From positions 2,510,001-2,574,000 of the forward strand of contig NZ_CP045404.1 in the NCBI RefSeq assembly GCF_009363715.1: 64,000 bases of DNA. The letters run 5' to 3'. The translations under genes were made by a program, and so were the position numbers. This stretch comes from Roseovarius sp. THAF9. Lineage in GTDB: Bacteria; Pseudomonadota; Alphaproteobacteria; Rhodobacterales; Rhodobacteraceae. Of the stretch, positions 34,779 through 42,909 are shown piece after piece (the stretch's first letter is position 1; every line of letters begins with the position of its first letter). The notes below the pieces were generated by a model. It was not told the origin of the DNA. It was given only the letters and a program-made list of their open reading frames with translations, and made no database searches.

Positions 34779-35801
34779 ATGGTTCTGGAATTCAAACCTC
34801 AGGGCATCTACTGCCCCGCCGGCGATTTCTTCATCGACCCGTGGCGTCCGGTCGACCGGGCGCTCATCACCCATGGCCACGCCGACCACGCCCGGCCCGG
34901 CCACGCCCGCTATCTGTCGACCGCCGCCGCCGCGCCCGTGATGCGCCACCGTTTGGGCGAGATCACCCTCGACACGGTCGACTACGGCGAAACGCGCCAA
35001 ATCGGCGGCGCGCAGGTGTCCTTTCATCCCGCCGGCCACGTCCCCGGTTCGGCCCAGATCCGGGTCGAGGTGGATGGCGAGGTCTGGGTCGTCTCCGGCG
35101 ACTACAAGACCGAGGCCGACCGCCTGTCCGAGCCGTTCGAGCCGGTGCCATGTCACAGCTTCATCACCGAATGCACCTTCGGCCTGCCGGTCTTCACCTG
35201 GACGCCGGAAGAGGACGCCGCGCGCGAGATCAACGACTGGTGGACCGCCAATGCCGCCGCCGGCACGTTTTCCCTGCTCGGCGCCTATTCGCTCGGCAAA
35301 GCGCAACGCGTCCTGTCGCTGCTCGATCCTTCCATCGGCCCTATCCTGACCCATGGTGCAGTGGAAAACACCAACGCCGTCCTGCGCGATCAGGGTCTCG
35401 CTCTGCCGGACACCCTGCACGTCACGCCCGACCTCAAGGCCAAGGATCACCCCGCAGCCCTCGTGCTCGCGCCGCCCTCGGCCTTGGGCAGCACATGGGC
35501 CCGCCGCTTTCGCCCGGCCTCCACCGGCTTCGCGTCTGGATGGATGCGCCTGCGCGGGGTGCGCCGCCGCCGTGCCGTGGATCGAGGCTTCGTCATGTCC
35601 GATCATGCCGACTGGCCCGGCCTACTCGATGCAATCAAGTCAACAGGCGCGGAAAATATATATGCGACACATGGTTACACCGATATCTTCGCGCGATACC
35701 TGAACGAGGAAGGCTGGAACGCTCAAGTTGTCCCCACAGAATTTACCGGCGAGTCCCTGGACGACGCCGATGACGCCCAGGCCGGAGACTCCGCCGCATG
35801 A
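34779..35801 (+). CDS. Ligase-associated DNA exonuclease, metallo-beta-lactamase fold
   Basis: 340 residues. The zinc motif THGHADHARPGH places the ligands at His32, His34, Asp36 and His37; HPAGHVPGS gives another His, GDYK the Asp and SDHADW the last His. This is the beta-CASP-like exonuclease typically linked to bacterial ATP-dependent ligases. Here it starts a three-gene unit with the signal-peptidase-like gene and the ligase, and its stop overlaps the next start (ATGA). No Lhr-core helicase or MPE phosphoesterase, often linked to these genes, is next to it. Confidence 0.9.
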   Translation: MVLEFKPQGIYCPAGDFFIDPWRPVDRALITHGHADHARPGHARYLSTAAAAPVMRHRLGEITLDTVDYGETRQIGGAQVSFHPAGHVPGSAQIRVEVDGEVWVVSGDYKTEADRLSEPFEPVPCHSFITECTFGLPVFTWTPEEDAAREINDWWTANAAAGTFSLLGAYSLGKAQRVLSLLDPSIGPILTHGAVENTNAVLRDQGLALPDTLHVTPDLKAKDHPAALVLAPPSALGSTWARRFRPASTGFASGWMRLRGVRRRRAVDRGFVMSDHADWPGLLDAIKSTGAENIYATHGYTDIFARYLNEEGWNAQVVPTEFTGESLDDADDAQAGDSAA

Positions 35802-36448
35802 TCCGACTTGCGACACTGCTCATTCTGCTATCCGTCCCCGCCGCGGCCCAGCCCGTCTGCGTCTGCCTGAAATGCCTCACAGGCGCCTATGACAGCTACT
35901 GGGCGCCCGCCGGTTCCATGAAGCCTGCGATTCTGCCTGGCCAGTGCTTCATCACCCGGACCAATTTCACACCCGCGAACCTGCCTACCAGTGTCATTAT
36001 CACGTTCAGTCACCCGATCACCGGCACGCCTTTTTTCAAGCGCATCGCCGCCACCGGCGGCCAGACCGTTCAGATGCGCTCGGGCCATCTCTTCATCGAT
36101 GACATACCCGTCCCCACCGAGGAGTCCGGCCACTTTACCGAACCGAATACGCCACAAGGCTCGGGCGGCGCGGGTCCCCGCTGTTCCAACGCCCCGGTGT
36201 CGGACGGCGCGGAGTGTCTCAAGGACATGCGCACCGAGACGCTGGGCGGTGTGACATACCACATCCTCGACATCGGCCCGGGCCGCCTTGACGACACCCG
36301 GATCTTCACGGTGCCCGCCGGTCACCTCTTCGTGCTCGGTGACAATCGCGACAATTCCATCGACACCCGCGTATCGCAAGCCACAGGCGGCCTCGGCTTC
36401 ATTCCTATCGAAAACGTCACTGGCATTCTCGACGAGGTGCGCCCGTGA
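35798..36448 (+). CDS. Signal peptidase I-like protein in a DNA repair operon
   Basis: 216 residues. The S26 signatures are present: APAGSMKPAILPGQ gives catalytic Ser40, FFKRIAATGGQTV gives general-base Lys81, and GDNRDNSIDTR (181-191) is box E. The N-terminus is a signal peptide-like stretch (TLLILLSVPAAAQ) followed by a cysteine-rich VCVCLKC, and there is no other membrane anchor, so the enzyme may be soluble in the periplasm. It overlaps both neighbours, the exonuclease (ATGA) and the ligase (GTGA). Why it lies in a DNA repair operon is unclear. Confidence 0.8.
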   Translation: MIRLATLLILLSVPAAAQPVCVCLKCLTGAYDSYWAPAGSMKPAILPGQCFITRTNFTPANLPTSVIITFSHPITGTPFFKRIAATGGQTVQMRSGHLFIDDIPVPTEESGHFTEPNTPQGSGGAGPRCSNAPVSDGAECLKDMRTETLGGVTYHILDIGPGRLDDTRIFTVPAGHLFVLGDNRDNSIDTRVSQATGGLGFIPIENVTGILDEVRP

Positions 36449-38040
36449 AACACTTCACAGCCCTTTTCACCACCCTCGACCAGACCACCAAGACCAACAC
36501 CAAGGTCGCCGCGCTGGCCGACTATTTCCGCACCGCACCCGACGACGACAAGCTCTGGACCGTCGCGCTCTTCTCCGGTCGCCGCCCCCGCCGCGCGATC
36601 ACCACCACAAAACTGCGCGAGTGGGCCGCCGAACGCGCCGGCATCCCGCTCTGGCTCTTCGAGGAAAGCTATCCCATCGTCGGCGACCTGTCCGAAACCA
36701 TCGCCCTCGTCCTGCCGCCCCCGGCGGGCGAGCACGACGACGGCCTTTCCACGTGGATCGGCCGCCTCCGCGCCCTCGACCATGAAACCGAGGACGCCCG
36801 CAAAGCCGCCATCCTGGCTGCGTGGGACCAGATGCAGCCCCATGAACGTCTCGTATTCAACAAGCTTCTGACCGGCGGCTTCCGCATCGGCATCTCGCGC
36901 AAGCTGATGACCCGTGCCCTGGCCCAGGCCACCGACCGGGACGAGGCCGAGCTTGCCCACCGCCTGATGGGCGACTGGACCCCCGACAGCACGTCCTGGA
37001 ACGCGCTGATCGAAGCGCATGACGTCAGCGCCGACCTCTCGCGCCCTTATCCGTTCTGTCTTGCCTATGGTCTCGACGACGAAGAACCCGAGACGCTGGG
37101 CGATCCCGCCGACTGGCTGGCCGAATGGAAATGGGACGGCATCCGCGGCCAGCTGATCCTGCGCGGTGGCGAGCACTTCACATGGTCCCGCGGCGAGGAA
37201 CTGATGACCGACCGCTTCCCCGAACTCGCCCGCGCGCGCGACTACCTGCCGCCCGGCACCGTGCTCGACGGCGAAATCCTGGCCTGGCAGGACGATGGCC
37301 CGATGTCCTTCAATGCCCTGCAAAAACGCATCGGCCGCAAGACCGTGCCGAAAAAACTGCTGAAGGACGCCCCCGTCATCCTCTACGCCTACGACCTGCT
37401 GGAGGAAAACGGAACCGACCTGCGCGACATAACCTTCGCCAAGCGTCGCGCCCGGCTTGAGGCCATGTTGCACGACCTTGCACCCGACGCGCCCATTCGC
37501 CAGTCGCCGCTTATCTCCTTCCAATCGTGGGACGATCTGCGCGAGATCCGCGCGAAAGCCCGGGACGCGCGCGCCGAGGGCCTGATGCTCAAGCGCAAGG
37601 ACTCCCCCTACCATTCCGGCCGCAAGAAAGGCGACTGGTGGAAATGGAAACTCGATCCCCTGACCATCGACGCCGTGATGATCTATGCCCAACAGGGCCA
37701 CGGTAGGCGCGCCAACCTTTTTACCGATTTTACCTTCGCCGTGCGCGACGGCAACGACCTCGTGCCGTTCACCAAGGCCTATTCCGGCCTCACCGACACC
37801 GAGTTCCGCAAGATCACCGCCTGGGTCCGCAAGAACACCCTGCAACGCTTCGGGCCGGTGCGGCAGGTGAAGGCCGAGCATGTCTTCGAAATCGCCTTCG
37901 AGGGGATCATGGAATCGACCCGCCACAAATCCGGGGTGTCGCTTCGTTTCCCCCGCATGAAACGCTGGCGCCACGACAAGCCGGTGCAGGAGGCCAACTC
38001 TCTCGAAGACCTTCACGACGTGCTGGCCCAATACGGATAA
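36445..38040 (+). CDS. ATP-dependent DNA ligase
   Basis: 531 residues, GTG start overlapping the upstream stop (GTGA). The nucleotidyl Lys is in EWKWDGIRGQ (about residue 229), with motif III VLDGEILAW, motif IV AEGLMLKRKDSPY and motif V KKGDWWKWK. A helical N-terminal DNA-binding domain precedes the core. Together with the exonuclease it should act in a repair process; the essential replicative ligase would be NAD-dependent and elsewhere. Inverted repeats follow the stop. Confidence 0.93.
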   Translation: MKHFTALFTTLDQTTKTNTKVAALADYFRTAPDDDKLWTVALFSGRRPRRAITTTKLREWAAERAGIPLWLFEESYPIVGDLSETIALVLPPPAGEHDDGLSTWIGRLRALDHETEDARKAAILAAWDQMQPHERLVFNKLLTGGFRIGISRKLMTRALAQATDRDEAELAHRLMGDWTPDSTSWNALIEAHDVSADLSRPYPFCLAYGLDDEEPETLGDPADWLAEWKWDGIRGQLILRGGEHFTWSRGEELMTDRFPELARARDYLPPGTVLDGEILAWQDDGPMSFNALQKRIGRKTVPKKLLKDAPVILYAYDLLEENGTDLRDITFAKRRARLEAMLHDLAPDAPIRQSPLISFQSWDDLREIRAKARDARAEGLMLKRKDSPYHSGRKKGDWWKWKLDPLTIDAVMIYAQQGHGRRANLFTDFTFAVRDGNDLVPFTKAYSGLTDTEFRKITAWVRKNTLQRFGPVRQVKAEHVFEIAFEGIMESTRHKSGVSLRFPRMKRWRHDKPVQEANSLEDLHDVLAQYG

Positions 38041-38096
38041 AGAAAATTCGCACGAATTTTCTCCGCCAAGATTCTTCGTACGAAGAACCTTGGCGG
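38041..38096. terminator. Two inverted repeats between convergent genes
   Basis: AGAAAATTCG / CGAATTTTCT with a CA loop (38041-38062), then CCGCCAAG-A-TTCTTCG / CGAAGAA-C-CTTGGCGG with a TA centre (38063-38096, one mismatch). They fill the gap between the ligase and the M24 gene and probably terminate both. Only the first has T-rich flanks. Confidence 0.65.
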
Positions 38097-38097
38097 C

Positions 38098-39354
38098 TTA
38101 CCGCAACAGATCGCCCTCGAATGGAAACCGCGACAGAAGCTCCACGCCAGTTTCAGTGATCAGCACCTGCTGCTCCAGCTTCACGCCCTCCGTGCCGCCT
38201 TCCGCGCCGATATAGCTTTCGACACACAGCGTCATGCCGGGTTCGATCACCCCGTCATATCCCGCATTCGGAAAATCCCCGTGGTGATACAGGTACGGAT
38301 ACTCCCCCGTCATCCCACAGCCATGCGCCGACAGGTAGTACCGGTTCGCATAATACTGCTCCGGAATGTCCCAGGCCGCATCGGCATAGTCGCGGAACGT
38401 CATGCCCGGTCGCAAGATGCCCATGTTGTGATGCACCTGCTCATGGGCCACCTTGTAAAGCTTCCGCTGGGTGGCGCTCGGCTTACCCGGCCCGGAATGG
38501 AAGGTGCGCGAGAAATCCGAGTAATACCCGTGGCACCCCACCACGTCCGTATCGAGCGCGATCAACTCATTCGGACCGATCACATTGTCGGTCGTCTCCT
38601 GAAACCACGGATTTGTCCGCTCCCCGGCATTCAACAGACGGGTCTCCACGTAGTCCCCGTTCTGCGCGATGACCGACTGGTGCAGCACAGACCACAGCTC
38701 CGCCTCGGTCATCCCCGGCCGGATCGCCTCGCGCAGCTTGCCGACACCGATCTCGGTCGCCCGCAGCGAGGCATTGACGCATTTCATCTCTTCCGCCGAC
38801 TTGATCGCCCGCGCCATCTCCACCGGTTCCTGCGCATCCACGATCCGCAGCCCCGCATCGCGCAACGCAATGGCACTCCCGGCGTTCAATCGCTCGATCC
38901 CCAGCGTCGCCCCCTTGCCCACCAGCGCCGTCACCAAGTCCACCATTTCGGCGGCCCAGGCTGTCTCCCGCTTGGCGATATCCGGCCCCGCCGCCACGAA
39001 ACTCGCCGTGCGCGCCGCACGCACTTCGTCAATCGTTTCCAGCCCATCGGCCAGATGGGCACAGCCCGTAAACTCGAACAGGATCGAGCGGTTTTCGGTC
39101 AACAGCAAGTACCGCGACGGCGCGTTCCGCTGGCTGAACACCTGCATGTTCCGCGCGCCGCTGGCGTAGCGGATATTCACCGGATCGGACAAAAGAACCG
39201 CCGCGATATCCCGCTTGCGCATCTCGGCCCGCACCCGGCCCAGCCGGTAGCCCCGCACCGCCACACGGTCGATCCCCTCATCCTCCGGCGCTCGGTCCAG
39301 CAGAGCCAGCTCCGCAAGGTCCGCGCGTTCCGCGTGCCAGTCCAGTTCCGCCAT
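38098..39354 (-). CDS. M24 family metalloenzyme related to DMSP lyase DddP
   Basis: 418 residues with the pita-bread fold. The metal ligands line up with those of DddP: the pair in IALDTDVVG, the Asp in YYSDFSR, the His in LSAHGCGMTGEYP, and Glu in LCVESYIG and VKLEQQVLIT. The block GDYVETRLLNAGERTNPWF is also DddP-like. The position matching a catalytic Asp proposed in DddP (in LCDEW) is Gly here, so lyase activity is doubtful. I chose ATG 39354 because GAGGAGG precedes it by five bases. A divergent LysR gene probably regulates it. Confidence 0.75.
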   Translation of the reverse strand: MAELDWHAERADLAELALLDRAPEDEGIDRVAVRGYRLGRVRAEMRKRDIAAVLLSDPVNIRYASGARNMQVFSQRNAPSRYLLLTENRSILFEFTGCAHLADGLETIDEVRAARTASFVAAGPDIAKRETAWAAEMVDLVTALVGKGATLGIERLNAGSAIALRDAGLRIVDAQEPVEMARAIKSAEEMKCVNASLRATEIGVGKLREAIRPGMTEAELWSVLHQSVIAQNGDYVETRLLNAGERTNPWFQETTDNVIGPNELIALDTDVVGCHGYYSDFSRTFHSGPGKPSATQRKLYKVAHEQVHHNMGILRPGMTFRDYADAAWDIPEQYYANRYYLSAHGCGMTGEYPYLYHHGDFPNAGYDGVIEPGMTLCVESYIGAEGGTEGVKLEQQVLITETGVELLSRFPFEGDLLR

Positions 39355-39450
39355 GTCATCCTCCTCGGGGTCACGTTTTGTCATTCCATATCCGACCCAG
39401 CGCACCTCGAAAACGCTGGAAATTCTCACGCTCTTGGATAACCTAAAGGA

Positions 39451-40335
39451 ATGAATCAGGACCGCCGAGATCTCCCGCCTCTGGAATCCCTCGTCTTCTT
39501 CAACACGGTGATGAAACGCGGCGGCTTTTCCGCCGCCGCCCCTGAACTCATGGTATCCCAGGCCGCCGTCAGCAAACGCATCCGACAGCTCGAGGACTGG
39601 CTCGGCACGCCGCTTTTTGACCGCGGCGCGCGCCACGCGGTGCCCACCGACACCGCCCGCCGGCTGGAAGAACCCGTGCGCCTCGCGCTCGACTACCTGA
39701 CATCCTCGCTCGACACCGCGCGCGTCACCGACACCGGCACACTCCGGATCGCGGCCAATGGCGCGGTCTCGATGTTCTGGCTCTATCCGCGCCTCCAAGC
39801 CTTCGCTACCAGCTCCGATGCCTGCAATGTCAGCGTGCTGACCGCCGACGATCCCTCGACCCTTACCGCAGACACGCTCGATCTCGCCATCCACTACGGC
39901 GAGGCCCCGCCACCCGGCTGGACCGGCACGCCGCTATTTGACGAGACGATCATTCCAGCCGCCGCACCCGCCATCGCCGCCACCGTCTCCGACCTGCCCG
40001 ACCTGCCCCTGCTGGACTATCCCCGCCTCGCGCCTGACTGGATCAACTGGCGCATCTGGCACGACCGCAAGCCCGGCTCTCCCCTCTCCGCGCGCCCGGT
40101 CGAGACCTGCCGCAGCTACGGCCACAGCATCGGCCGCGCCCTGGCCGGCGATGGCATCGCCCTGGCCAGCCTGCCGATGCTCGACACCCTCGTAAGCAGC
40201 GGCCAGTTGGTCCCGGTTGGCGACGACACCCTGACCACCACCCGCCGCTACTGGCTGAACCGCCGCGTGACCGCGCCGCTCTCGCCCAATGCCCTTCTGC
40301 TGCACCGTGCCCTTGCGGGTCCCGACACCGTCTGA
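39451..40335 (+). CDS. LysR family transcriptional regulator
   Basis: 294 residues. The winged helix at the N-terminus shows LESLVFFNTVMKRGGFSAAA and SQAAVSKRIRQLEDWLG. A periplasmic-binding-type effector domain follows. It is divergent from the DddP-like gene with a 96-bp spacer, the usual layout for a regulator of its neighbour. The SD-like AAAGGA abuts the ATG with no space, so the start may be leaderless or misplaced. Confidence 0.88.
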   Translation: MNQDRRDLPPLESLVFFNTVMKRGGFSAAAPELMVSQAAVSKRIRQLEDWLGTPLFDRGARHAVPTDTARRLEEPVRLALDYLTSSLDTARVTDTGTLRIAANGAVSMFWLYPRLQAFATSSDACNVSVLTADDPSTLTADTLDLAIHYGEAPPPGWTGTPLFDETIIPAAAPAIAATVSDLPDLPLLDYPRLAPDWINWRIWHDRKPGSPLSARPVETCRSYGHSIGRALAGDGIALASLPMLDTLVSSGQLVPVGDDTLTTTRRYWLNRRVTAPLSPNALLLHRALAGPDTV

Positions 40336-40438
40336 GGCGCGCCGTGATCCTCGCCAATCGGCCCCGCGTCCAATCCATCGCTTGAGCCTGCCCGCCCGGC
40401 CCCCTATGTCTTGCCCAACGCGACAACAGGAGACCCGC

Positions 40439-42259
40439 ATGTTCCAGCTTCCCAAACCCGCCTTCGACGTAAACGCCGGCTCCGGCTCCGACAATCTGGG
40501 CGACCTGCCGGAGTGGAACCTCGACGACCTCTACACCGGACAGGACGCTCCCGAACTCAAGCGCGATCTCGACTGGCTGGAACAGGCCTGCGCCGACTTC
40601 GCCGCCGACTACGAAGGCAAGCTGGCCGATCTCCACGCCGCGGGCCTCCTCGAATGCATCCAGCGGAACGAAAAGATCTCGTCCATTGCGGGCCGCATCA
40701 TGTCCTTCGCCGGCCTGCGCTATTACCAACTGACCACCGATGGCGAGCGGGCCAAGTTCCTGTCCGACTGCCAGGAGAAGATCACCAACTACACCACCCC
40801 GCTGGTCTTCTTCACCCTCGAACTCAATCGGCTCGACGCGGACACGCTCAAAGCGATGTATGCGGAAAACGCCGATCTCGCCCGCTACGCCCCCGTCATC
40901 CGCCGCATCCAGGCGATGAAGCCCTACCAGCTTTCCGACGAGCTGGAAAAATTCCTGCACGACCTCGGTGTCGTGGGCGACGCGTGGGAACGCCTTTTTG
41001 ATGAGACCATCGCGGGCCTCACCTTCGACGTGGATGGCGAGGAGCTCGGGATCGAGAGCACCCTCAACCTGCTCACCGAACAGGACCGCGACAAACGCGA
41101 ATCCGCCGCCCGCGAACTTGCCCGCACCTTCCAGGCCAACATCCGCACCTTCGCCCGCGTCCACAACACGACGGCCAAGGAGAAAGAAGTCATCGACCGC
41201 TGGCGCGGCATGCCCACCGCCCAGACCTCGCGTCACCTCAGTAACGATGTCGAGCCCGAGGTGGTCGAGGCCCTGCGCGACGCCGTAGTCGACGCCTACC
41301 CCAAGCTCAGCCACCGCTACTACGAATTGAAACGCAAATGGCTCGGCCTCGACCGGATGCAGGTCTGGGACCGCAACGCCCCCCTGCCGATGGAGGCGCC
41401 GCGCAAGATCGACTGGCCGACCGCCCGCGGCATGGTGATGGACGCCTATTCCGATTTCGACCCGCGCATGGGCGACTTGGCGGAACCCTTCTTCGACAAG
41501 GGCTGGATCGACGCCGCCGTCAAACCCGGCAAGGCCCCCGGCGCCTTCGCCCACCCTACCGTCACAGACGTGCACCCCTACGTCATGCTGAACTACCTCG
41601 GCAAACCGCGCGACGTGATGACCCTCGCGCACGAGCTGGGCCACGGCGTGCACCAGGTCCTGGCCGCCGAACAGGGCGAGCTTCTGTCATCCACCCCTCT
41701 CACGCTTGCAGAAACGGCCTCGGTCTTCGGCGAGATGCTGACCTTCCGCAAACTGCTGGATGCCGCCAAGGACAACGCCGAACGCAAAGTCCTGCTCGCC
41801 GGCAAGGTCGAGGACATGATCAACACCGTAGTCCGCCAGATCGCCTTCTACGATTTCGAGTGCAAGCTGCACGACGCCCGCCGCGGCGGCGAGCTGACCT
41901 CGGAAGACATCGGCGCCCTCTGGATGTCCGTGCAGGGCGAAAGCCTTGGCCCCGCCTTCGATTTCATGGAGGGCTACGAGACCTTCTGGGCCTATATCCC
42001 CCACTTCGTCCACTCGCCGTTCTACGTCTACGCCTACGCGTTCGGTGACGGGCTGGTGAACGCGCTCTATGCCGTCTACGAGGAAAACCCCGACGGCTTC
42101 CAGGACAAGTATTTCGACATGCTCAAGGCGGGCGGCTCGATGCACCACAAGGAACTTCTGGCGCCCTTCGGCCTCGACGCTTCGGACCCGGCCTTCTGGG
42201 ACAAGGGCCTGTCGATGATCTCCGGCTTCATCGACCAGCTGGAGGCGATGGAGGACTAG
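40439..42259 (+). CDS. pepF: Oligoendopeptidase F family (M3 metallopeptidase)
   Basis: 606 residues. The catalytic motif LAHELGHGVHQ (about 395-405) provides the HExxH zinc ligands, with the third ligand Glu in TPLTLAETASVFGE downstream. The N-terminal domain is helical (PEWNLDDLYTG). It degrades short peptides in the cytoplasm. The real start is the ATG 40439 with CAGGAG six bases upstream; a longer in-frame extension overlaps the LysR gene and is unlikely. The next small gene begins within 60 bp. Confidence 0.93.
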   Translation: MFQLPKPAFDVNAGSGSDNLGDLPEWNLDDLYTGQDAPELKRDLDWLEQACADFAADYEGKLADLHAAGLLECIQRNEKISSIAGRIMSFAGLRYYQLTTDGERAKFLSDCQEKITNYTTPLVFFTLELNRLDADTLKAMYAENADLARYAPVIRRIQAMKPYQLSDELEKFLHDLGVVGDAWERLFDETIAGLTFDVDGEELGIESTLNLLTEQDRDKRESAARELARTFQANIRTFARVHNTTAKEKEVIDRWRGMPTAQTSRHLSNDVEPEVVEALRDAVVDAYPKLSHRYYELKRKWLGLDRMQVWDRNAPLPMEAPRKIDWPTARGMVMDAYSDFDPRMGDLAEPFFDKGWIDAAVKPGKAPGAFAHPTVTDVHPYVMLNYLGKPRDVMTLAHELGHGVHQVLAAEQGELLSSTPLTLAETASVFGEMLTFRKLLDAAKDNAERKVLLAGKVEDMINTVVRQIAFYDFECKLHDARRGGELTSEDIGALWMSVQGESLGPAFDFMEGYETFWAYIPHFVHSPFYVYAYAFGDGLVNALYAVYEENPDGFQDKYFDMLKAGGSMHHKELLAPFGLDASDPAFWDKGLSMISGFIDQLEAMED

Positions 42260-42316
42260 ACCCTGCCCCGCACACGCGGCCCCCACAGCCTGCGCAACCG
42301 GCTCAGACGCGCCCTC

Positions 42317-42502
42317 GTGCGCATCCGGTCGCGCGTGCCCCCGGGGCTGCGGCTGGTACTGGGCATCCTGCTCATCATCGGCGGGATCTTCGGCTTCCTC
42401 CCGGTGCTGGGCTTCTGGATGATCCCCCTCGGCGTCGCCGTGGCCGCGCTTGACGTCACCCCCCTCTGGCGCCGCCTCACCGGCCGCCCGCCAAGGCGCT
42501 GA
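42317..42502 (+). CDS. Small membrane protein (61 aa)
   Basis: GTG start. The peptide starts basic (MRIRSRVPPG) and has a long hydrophobic region (LRLVLGILLIIGGIFGFLPV, LGFWMIPLGVAVAALDV) consistent with two short helices, then a basic tail. A CTG 54 bp upstream would extend it. This type of peptide is common downstream of enzymes in Rhodobacteraceae, but I know no function. Confidence 0.6.
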   Translation: MRIRSRVPPGLRLVLGILLIIGGIFGFLPVLGFWMIPLGVAVAALDVTPLWRRLTGRPPRR

Positions 42503-42513
42503 GACCGCCACTT

Positions 42514-42590
42514 CTTCTGGCCAAAAATATCCCGGGGGGAGCGGCGAAACCATGTTTCGCCGTGGGGGGCAGAGCCCCCCGCAAAACCCG
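42514..42590. other. Hairpin-rich intergenic element
   Basis: TTCTTCTGGCCAAAAATATCCCGGGGGG is followed by the hairpins CGGCGAAAC/GTTTCGCCG and GGGGGGC/GCCCCCC. The GGCCAAAAATA(C/T) core recurs loosely at 15843-15860 and 20618-20637. It lies between convergent genes and may terminate both. Confidence 0.5.
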
Positions 42591-42591
42591 C

Positions 42592-42861
42592 CTACTTGAG
42601 CTGACTGTCTTTCGAGCCGCGACGGTTGATCCCGCCCCGCGCCTGCTGCGCACCGTCGCGTTCCTGCTGGCAATCAATGCACAGTTTCACGCCCGGCAAC
42701 GCCTCGCGCCGCGCCTGCGGAATCTCCTCCTCGCATTCGGCACAATGCGTCAGGCTCTCGCCCACGGGGCGTTTCGCGGCCTTCATCCGCGCCAACTCGT
42801 CCTCGATCGAGGCTTCGATCTGTTCACTCACCGCGCCGTCGCGCGCCCATCCGCCGGCCAT
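42592..42861 (-). CDS. DksA/TraR-type zinc-finger protein
   Basis: 89 residues. The C4 zinc finger is HCAECEEEIPQARREALP...CIDCQQERD. The N-terminal helix resembles the shorter TraR form, which lacks the long coiled coil of DksA. Such proteins bind the secondary channel of RNA polymerase. ATG 42861 is preceded by AGGAGG nine bases upstream. Confidence 0.85.
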   Translation of the reverse strand: MAGGWARDGAVSEQIEASIEDELARMKAAKRPVGESLTHCAECEEEIPQARREALPGVKLCIDCQQERDGAQQARGGINRRGSKDSQLK

Positions 42862-42909
42862 GGCAGTCATCCTCCTGAATGGCAAATATAGGATGCCGCA
42901 GGCTCCGTG

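Noticed and set aside
36322-38031. 569-aa open frame on the minus strand
   Set aside because: Antisense to the DNA ligase, whose nucleotidyl-transfer motifs are intact.
40043-41653. 536-aa open frame on the minus strand
   Set aside because: Antisense to LysR and pepF, both of which have full family motifs; the frame itself has composition of a shadow.
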